47,520 nt of DNA from an uncultured Clostridia bacterium. Its GTDB lineage: Bacteria > Bacillota > Clostridia > TANB77 > CAG-508. The notes under the pieces were generated by a model that saw only the letters and a program-made list of their open reading frames with translations, was not told the origin of the DNA and made no database searches. The first letter of the stretch is position 1. Each line of letters begins with the position of its first letter. Below are positions 43,345 to 47,520 of the stretch, piece after piece. The position numbers were made by a program, and so were the translations under genes. The stretch is taken from positions 1 to 47,520 of the forward strand of contig CANQGW010000010.1 of the NCBI GenBank assembly GCA_947623555.1, read 5' to 3'.

Positions 43345-43465
43345 TGTTACAGAAATGTAAAAATAAAAAAGGAGAAATCCTATTGTAGTTTTCTGGAAAA
43401 AGCTGTATAATATTATCAAAATTTAAAGGAAAATGTAGCATAGGACAAAGGAGGGAAGGTTTACA

Positions 43466-44305
43466 ATGTCTAGATCTGGCATAGTAAACGTGAGAATGGT
43501 AATCACGGAAGAAAAAATTTTATCAAATATTGACAAGGTACAAAAGTTAATAAATCCAAATAGTAAAAAGCAAATAATTCAATTAGAAGAAGATGCATTC
43601 TTCAAAGATTTAATAGAATCTATAAAAACTTATCTAATTGAGTATCCAAAAAAGAAAAACTTTCCAAAAAGTGTATATAAAGCTGCGTATGGTTTAGTAG
43701 AATATGCAACAAACCAATTTGAAGAGAATACAAAAAGAATAGAAGAATTAATACGCCAAAGAGAAAAGAATATATCATTAGCAAGTGAATTAAAAGATAT
43801 ATTAGAAGTAGTACAAAATAAAGAAGACAACTGGAAACAAACTGTTAAAGAAGCATCAGCAAACTTTCCGGAAGACATTATAGATACATTAGGACTAATA
43901 GGAAGAACAAAATCAGATAAATCACAAAATTATCAAGACGCCGTTAAACTAATCAATGCAAGAATTGCTAATTTAGAGTCTAACTTACATATTGAAATAG
44001 ATATGGAAAGAATAGAAGATAGATCAAAAGCATTAAGTTATATAGGAATTGAAGTAGCAGATGCATTAAAACTAATTCCTGCTCCACAAGAAGATGAAGA
44101 AGAGCAAGTATCTACAGTAGAAGAAGTAGCACCAGTTGAAGATAAACAATACTTTGAACAAACAAGAGTAGAGGTAAAACCTTCATTATGGCAAAGAATT
44201 AAAAATAGTAAAATTGTTAGAGCAATTAGCTATGCATTAAAAATAAAAGTAGTACTTCAAGTACCAGCACTTCCAGAAGGAAGAGGAGAACAAAATCAAA
44301 ATTAG
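43466..44305 (+). CDS. Hypothetical helical protein
   Basis: 279 residues, not recognised. Mostly charged alpha-helix (TKRIEELIRQREKNISLASE and following; coiled-coil-like about 80-135), an acidic linker (EDEEEQVSTVEEVAPVEDK, about 212-230), then a short basic amphipathic end (SLWQRIKNSKIVRAISYALK) and LPEGRG near the C-terminus. No signal peptide or membrane helix. The basic C-terminal helix could associate with membrane or nucleic acid (inference). GGAGGG precedes ATG; own promoter and terminator. Confidence 0.65.
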   Translation: MSRSGIVNVRMVITEEKILSNIDKVQKLINPNSKKQIIQLEEDAFFKDLIESIKTYLIEYPKKKNFPKSVYKAAYGLVEYATNQFEENTKRIEELIRQREKNISLASELKDILEVVQNKEDNWKQTVKEASANFPEDIIDTLGLIGRTKSDKSQNYQDAVKLINARIANLESNLHIEIDMERIEDRSKALSYIGIEVADALKLIPAPQEDEEEQVSTVEEVAPVEDKQYFEQTRVEVKPSLWQRIKNSKIVRAISYALKIKVVLQVPALPEGRGEQNQN

Positions 44306-44310
44306 TTAAA

Positions 44311-44362
44311 AAAATAACCGTCGGCGTATTTATTAAAATTCGAGCGACGGTTATTTTTGTTT
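44311..44362 (+). terminator. Strong intrinsic terminator
   Basis: 13-bp stem AAAATAACCGTCG / CGACGGTTATTTT (44311-44323, 44345-44357) followed by TGTTT. Confidence 0.8.
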
Positions 44363-44463
44363 AAATTTTATTGTTTAATAAAGTTTGGTTAATGTATAAA
44401 AACTATACTTATAATGATATTATAGTTGTTAGAAAATATTTTATAATAATTATAGTACAAGTA

Positions 44464-44492
44464 TTGACTTTTTTAACAAAATGATTTATACT
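44464..44492 (+). promoter_or_regulatory. Promoter of the tRNA-Met/tRNA-Tyr pair
   Basis: TTGACT (44464-44469), 17-bp spacer, TATACT (44487-44492), 18 bp before the first tRNA. No strong terminator separates the two tRNAs, so both are probably transcribed from it. Confidence 0.65.
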
Positions 44493-44510
44493 TAAATCTG
44501 CATGGAAAAT

Positions 44511-44587
44511 GCGCCATTAGCTCAGTTGGTCAGAGCAACCGGCTCATAACCGGTGGGTCCAAGGTTCGAATCCTTGATGGCGCACCA
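44511..44587 (+). tRNA. tRNA with CAU anticodon (Met; tRNA-Ile2 possible)
   Basis: 77-nt cloverleaf. Acceptor GCGCCAT / ATGGCGC, anticodon stem CCGGC / ACCGG region with loop CTCATAA, T-loop GTTCGAATC, discriminator A, encoded CCA. It lacks initiator features. Elongator Met and lysidine-modified Ile cannot be separated safely by eye. Confidence 0.88.
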
Positions 44588-44656
44588 ATTTATTTAAAAG
44601 ATTTAATTTTTATTTAAGTATAACTTTAAATCTTTGTGAAAATAATATTAATATAT

Positions 44657-44988
44657 GGGTAGGTGGCCGAGTGGCTAAAGGCGGCAGACTGTAAGCTTTG
44701 ATTTTAAAATCAAAAAATCACAAATTGCAGCCCATATGAGTAATCATATGGTGAATAACTAGGCTAATTCGGGGAAGTCTTAACAGTAATAAAAGCTGAT
44801 GATAATCCCGAGCTAAAAGTTTTAATTATTTTAAAATAAACTTTGAGTGTAGAGACTTTATACCTAGTATCTTTTATAAGATAAAGAGAAAGTCCAGACT
44901 ACAAACATGAAAATGGTAGTGAAAACTATAGTAGTAAGAAATCTGTTCTCGTACGAGTACGATGGTTCGAATCCATCCCTGCCCACCA
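44657..44988 (+). tRNA. tRNA-Tyr(GUA) interrupted by a group I intron
   Basis: Exons 44657-44692 and 44939-44988 join into an 86-nt tRNA. Acceptor GGGTAGG / CCTGCCC (one U-G), D-arm GCCGAGTGGC, anticodon stem GCAGA / TCTGT with loop CTGTAAA (anticodon GTA), a long variable arm (CTCGTACGAG) as expected for bacterial tRNA-Tyr, T-arm GATGG TTCGAAT CCATC, discriminator A and encoded CCA. The insertion lies between anticodon positions 35 and 36, so the gene is useless unless the intron splices. No other tRNA-Tyr is in the window. Confidence 0.88.
44693..44938 (+). ncRNA. Group I intron (IC3-like), 246 nt, no ORF
   Basis: Splice sites fit group I rules: 5' exon ends in U (44692) opposite G44727 of the internal guide (TTGCAG, 44725-44730 with CTGT-AA), and the intron ends in G44938. 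Helices visible: P2 CCATATGA / TCATATGG with a GTAA loop; P3 ACTAGG (44758) / CCTAGT (44863); P4 TCGGG / CCCGA; P6 AAAGTTT / AAACTTT; P7 GACTTT (44854) / AAAGTC (44889); P8 ATCTT / AAGAT; P9 ACTAC / GTAGT with a GAAA loop. The strings GTAGAGACTT and AAAGAGAAAGTCC parallel the R and S elements of cyanobacterial tRNA-Leu introns. Confidence 0.87.
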
Positions 44989-44992
44989 AAAT

Positions 44993-45014
44993 AAGTAAGC
45001 ATTGTTGCTTACTT
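44993..45014 (+). terminator. Hairpin after tRNA-Tyr
   Basis: 9-bp stem AAGTAAGCA / TGCTTACTT with TTGT loop. Few T residues follow, so termination would be weak and transcripts may run into the nuclease gene at 45064. Confidence 0.5.
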
Positions 45015-45063
45015 TAAAAAATACAAAATACACAAACAAAAATTCGTAGAAGAGGAGAAAATT

Positions 45064-45447
45064 ATGGAATTTTCTACAAACAAACAAAAAGGTAATTCCG
45101 GACTTGGTATAGCAATAGCTTACTTTTCTACTAGTGGCTATACTGTGTCTATTCCATTGAATGATACGCAAGACTATGACTTAATTATAGAGAAAGACAA
45201 TATTTTTCAAAGTGTTCAAGTTAAAGCAACAGGTTGTAAAACAAAATATGGAAATTATCAACTTGCGCTCAAAAGCTGTGGTGGTAGTTGTGGAAAAACC
45301 TATAAAACAGTAATAAAAACAAATGTAGATTTATTATTTGTAGTTACTGAAGATATGTCCATGTACTTATTGCCAATTACATGTTTACAAAATGAAAGTA
45401 CAATAACATTAGGGAAAAAATACGAAAAATACTGTATAAAGTCTTAA
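45064..45447 (+). CDS. Small PD-(D/E)XK nuclease, group I intron homing-type family
   Basis: 127 residues. NKQKGNSGLGIAIAYFSTSG, then YTVSIPLNDTQDYDLIIEKD and FQSVQVKATG give the PD-(D/E)XK core: acidic residue in YDLI and the Q-x-K pair in VQVK. This matches the compact nuclease fold of the I-Ssp6803I type, a homing enzyme encoded in a tRNA group I intron of a cyanobacterium, though free-standing relatives exist in many bacteria. Here it is outside the intron, starting 76 bp after the intron-bearing tRNA-Tyr. It may have served, or still serve, intron mobility (inference). AGAGGAG precedes ATG. No catalytic residue appears lost. Confidence 0.72.
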   Translation: MEFSTNKQKGNSGLGIAIAYFSTSGYTVSIPLNDTQDYDLIIEKDNIFQSVQVKATGCKTKYGNYQLALKSCGGSCGKTYKTVIKTNVDLLFVVTEDMSMYLLPITCLQNESTITLGKKYEKYCIKS

Positions 45448-45477
45448 AAATCTTATAAAATATAAAAAATTAGTAAA

Positions 45478-45768
45478 GTGAGTAATAGTTGGGATTTAGG
45501 TCAAAAAGAGCATGCAGAATTTAAAGCAAGAATGTTTAAAATGAGTGAAGAAAGAATTGCAACTATGGATGCGGTTTTAACTTTAAATTTTGATAAGAAC
45601 GGAAAGAAAAATTATATTGGCGGTGCAACATTTATAGAAATTTATGAGGCATTTATGAAGAAAAAGAAGATATATTTATATAACGATATTCCAGAAGGAA
45701 TGCTTTATGATGAAATATCAGGATTTTCTTCAATAGTAATACATGGGGATTTGAGTTTAGTAAATTAA
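45478..45768 (+). CDS. Probable N-terminally truncated nucleoside deoxyribosyltransferase-like protein
   Basis: 96 residues from a GTG without a clear ribosome binding site. The part ATMDAVLTLNFDKNGKKNYI, GGATFIEIYEAFMKKKKIYL and NDIPEGMLYDEISGF resembles the C-terminal two thirds of a small Rossmann-like family related to nucleoside 2-deoxyribosyltransferases, where the N-terminal strand and first helices (about 50 residues) are normally present. Stops block the upstream frame. It is therefore probably a 5'-truncated remnant; a short functional variant cannot be excluded. Confidence 0.5.
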   Translation: MSNSWDLGQKEHAEFKARMFKMSEERIATMDAVLTLNFDKNGKKNYIGGATFIEIYEAFMKKKKIYLYNDIPEGMLYDEISGFSSIVIHGDLSLVN

Positions 45769-45791
45769 GTTCAAGAGGAGATGATTATATT

Positions 45792-46820
45792 ATGGTAGAT
45801 ATAATAAAACAAGATGATAAAGTTTTTGGAAATTATTATAATAGAATAAATGCATTGATTTTAAAGACAAAACAAAATGTTGTTAAAAATATAAATTATG
45901 AAATGGTAGAATTATATTATGCCATAGGTTCTACGATTAATGAATTAATTGAAGAATATCATTTAGAAGCTTCTCAAAATAAAATATTAAAATCTTTTTC
46001 AGAAAAGTTAACACGAGAATTTGGAGAAGGTTATAGTGTGCCTAATTTAAAATTAATGAAAAAATTTTATTTAACTTATAAAGGTGGTTACACACTGTGT
46101 AACCAATTAAGCTGGAGCCATAATCGTTTAATAATGAAAATAGATAATGAGGCTAAAAGAAATTTTTATTTAGAAGAATCAATAAAATCTAACTGGAGCG
46201 TCAGACAATTAGAAAGACAAATAAATAGTTTTTACTATGAAAGACTTTTATCAACAAGTGAAGAACATAAGGAAGAAGTAAAAAATGAAATAAATCTTTT
46301 AGAGAAAAAAGAAAAAGTGCAAGATTTCATTAAAGATCCGTATGTTTTAGAATTTTTAGATATTAAAGATAGAAGATTTCTAGAAAAAGATTTAGAATCT
46401 AACCTGCTTGAACATATTTCTGAATTTTTGTTGGAACTTGGTCGAGGCTTTTCATTTGTATCAAGACAAAGAAGAATTGATGTTGATGGAGAGAATTTTT
46501 ATATAGATTTGGTATTTTATAATTATGTATTAAAATGCTTTGTTTTAATTGACTTAAAATTAGACAAACTAACACATCAAGACATTGGACAAATGGATTT
46601 CTATGTAAGATATTTTGATAATGAGATAAAAACAGAAGATGATAATCCGACAATAGGAATTATATTATGCTCTGATAAAAAAGATACAATAGTAAAATAT
46701 TCTGTGCTTAATGATAATAAGAATTTATTTGCCTCAAAATATCAATTATACTTACCAACTGAAGAAGAACTAGCAAGAGAAATAGAAAAACAAAAAGAAG
46801 AATTTGAAGAGAAGCAATAA
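45792..46820 (+). CDS. DUF1016 (YhcG-type) PD-(D/E)XK nuclease
   Basis: 342 residues. The N-terminal DUF1016 helical domain (about 15-150) has the YYAIGSTINE and GYSVPNLKLMKKFYLTY landmarks, and LSWSHNRLIMKIDNEAKRNFY. The C-terminal nuclease domain (about 195-330) has FSFVSRQRRIDVDGENFYID, LVFYN and VLIDLKLDKL, giving the D-x(n)-D-L-K core. Such proteins are common in restriction-modification neighbourhoods and mobile islands; their target is poorly known. Intact, with AGAGGAG before ATG. It is the only clearly complete large gene in this island. Confidence 0.88.
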   Translation: MVDIIKQDDKVFGNYYNRINALILKTKQNVVKNINYEMVELYYAIGSTINELIEEYHLEASQNKILKSFSEKLTREFGEGYSVPNLKLMKKFYLTYKGGYTLCNQLSWSHNRLIMKIDNEAKRNFYLEESIKSNWSVRQLERQINSFYYERLLSTSEEHKEEVKNEINLLEKKEKVQDFIKDPYVLEFLDIKDRRFLEKDLESNLLEHISEFLLELGRGFSFVSRQRRIDVDGENFYIDLVFYNYVLKCFVLIDLKLDKLTHQDIGQMDFYVRYFDNEIKTEDDNPTIGIILCSDKKDTIVKYSVLNDNKNLFASKYQLYLPTEEELAREIEKQKEEFEEKQ

Positions 46821-46857
46821 TAGTTGTTACACAGTATGGAACCAGAAAAGAGGAATA

Positions 46858-47046
46858 ATGATTGTAGAAGACTATTATACTGAAATATATAAAATTGCAT
46901 ATTTAAAATTAAAAAATATTGAATTTAATAAAGAGAAGATACATGAAAAATTCGATGCTAATGCAAATTTTGAAATATGTTGGCAAGAAGGCAGTGGAGG
47001 AGTTGCTGGACCAATTAATGGTTCTAATCTAGATCTATTGCTATAA
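46858..47046 (+). CDS. Short hypothetical fragment
   Basis: 62 residues from ATG 46858 behind AGAGG, starting MIVEDYYTEIYKIAYLKLKN and ending in SGGVAGPINGSNLDLLL. Not recognised. The abrupt end and the lack of similar continuation downstream suggest a truncated gene; a small functional protein is possible. Confidence 0.35.
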   Translation: MIVEDYYTEIYKIAYLKLKNIEFNKEKIHEKFDANANFEICWQEGSGGVAGPINGSNLDLLL

Positions 47047-47155
47047 CTAATTTTGAAACGGATAACAAGGTGCTTTTGAGCTTGACATTTTTCGCATACG
47101 TCCATTGTTAAGGCACCATTAATTTACCGGTTTGAATTTTATAAAACAAATAAAT

Positions 47156-47192
47156 AAAAATATCATTATGAAAAAAGTATGATATTTTTTTG
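47156..47192 (+). terminator. Intrinsic terminator
   Basis: 11-bp stem AAAAATATCAT / ATGATATTTTT followed by T residues, between the fragment at 46858 and the DinD-like gene. The rest of 47047-47263 holds nothing I can identify. Confidence 0.65.
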
Positions 47193-47263
47193 TTTTCAGT
47201 TTGCAATCAATGGTGGCATATTTTAAAAATAAATAATATAATTTGCTTGACATTAAAAAACAA

Positions 47264-47520
47264 ATGTTTAAAATATATAACAATATTAGTTTAATAGACC
47301 ATTTTACTGATATCAATAAAATGGTTCAAATTGGTTCAGGAGCTTATAGAGAGCAAATTGATTATGAGTTAACTCGTTATGCTTGTTATTTAATAGCACA
47401 AAATGGAGATAGTAGAAAAAAAGTTATTGCTCTTGCACAGACCTATTTTGCTATTCAAACTCGAAAACAAGAAATCACAGAAAAAGAATATAGTTTACTA
47501 ACTGAAGATGAAAGAAGATT
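47264..47520 (+). CDS. DinD-like protein, missing its N-terminal region and running off the window
   Basis: From ATG 47264 the frame is open to the end of the window (85 codons). HFTDINKMVQIGSGAYREQI, DYELTRYACYLIAQNGDSRK and KVIALAQTYFAIQTRKQEI match the middle of DNA damage-inducible protein D (BRO-like). The usual first 60 or so residues before that segment are absent, and only about 20 unrelated residues precede it. A TTGACA at 47247-47252 lies so close that transcription would start inside the frame. Probably a 5'-truncated copy. Confidence 0.6.
   Translation, partial: MFKIYNNISLIDHFTDINKMVQIGSGAYREQIDYELTRYACYLIAQNGDSRKKVIALAQTYFAIQTRKQEITEKEYSLLTEDERR

Noticed and set aside
46084..46106. 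Palindrome GGTTACACA-C-TGTGTAACC as an operator
   Set aside because: It lies inside the coding region of the DUF1016 gene and encodes the conserved GYTLCNQLSW segment, so protein constraint explains it.
46875..47105. - strand frame with CEKC motif
   Set aside because: It overlaps the + strand fragment and the AT-rich gap, has no ribosome binding site, and shows no recognised domain.
1..47520. CRISPR array, insertion sequence or rRNA operon
   Set aside because: No regularly spaced direct repeats, transposase genes or rRNA sequence were found on either strand.

Overview
The window is 47.5 kb of a very AT-rich bacterial chromosome. Gene content, strong AGGAGG-type ribosome binding sites and class B sortase point to an uncultured low-GC Firmicute of the Clostridia, probably host-associated (inference). 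Diagnostic clusters are ireB-ruvX-DUF1292, rbgA-mrnC, tig-clpP-clpX and lexA. Almost every gene is on the + strand; only a sortase and an XRE regulator are on the - strand.

Layout. 1-3.9 kb: end of a LamG-type surface protein, a COG2509 FAD dehydrogenase, and a pilin-like GLUG-repeat surface protein behind what looks like an invertible promoter. 4.0-15.7 kb: dnaE; a pilin-like / CpaE-like / degenerate GGDEF trio; ireB, ruvX, DUF1292; a membrane protein; rbgA, mrnC. 14.8-17.4 kb: a class B sortase divergent from its likely cell-wall substrate. 17.6-22.7 kb: tRNA-Glu, recN, lysS, a Fic protein and an XRE regulator. 23-32 kb: a surface-protein locus with a Big_2 protein, a 2316-residue modular secreted protein and a membrane-anchored thioredoxin-fold protein without cysteines. 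32-44.3 kb: M50 protease, tsaD, phosphoesterase, tig, clpP, clpX, lexA, mreB, a TetR regulator with an acyl-CoA ligase, and a hypothetical gene. 44.4-47.5 kb: tRNA-Met, a tRNA-Tyr split by a group I intron, a small PD-(D/E)XK nuclease next to it, and an accessory island with partial genes.

Main discovery. Three conserved genes (dnaE, ruvX, M50 protease) each need one +1 frameshift to be read in full. In all three the shift falls on an in-frame CGG codon inside CGGA, and reading resumes at GGA. My manual scan of every recognised gene found no other in-frame CGG, although CGG trinucleotides are common in the other two frames. This suggests that CGG is not a normal Arg codon here but a +1 frameshift (or quadruplet CGGA) signal. 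A sequencing artefact or simple rarity of CGG must be excluded.

Other strong observations: a complete, ORF-less group I intron inside the anticodon of tRNA-Tyr(GUA), followed by a nuclease gene resembling intron-homing enzymes; and a 219-bp segment bounded by perfect 29-bp inverted repeats, carrying a sigma-70 promoter that currently points away from the surface-protein gene it would drive after inversion.
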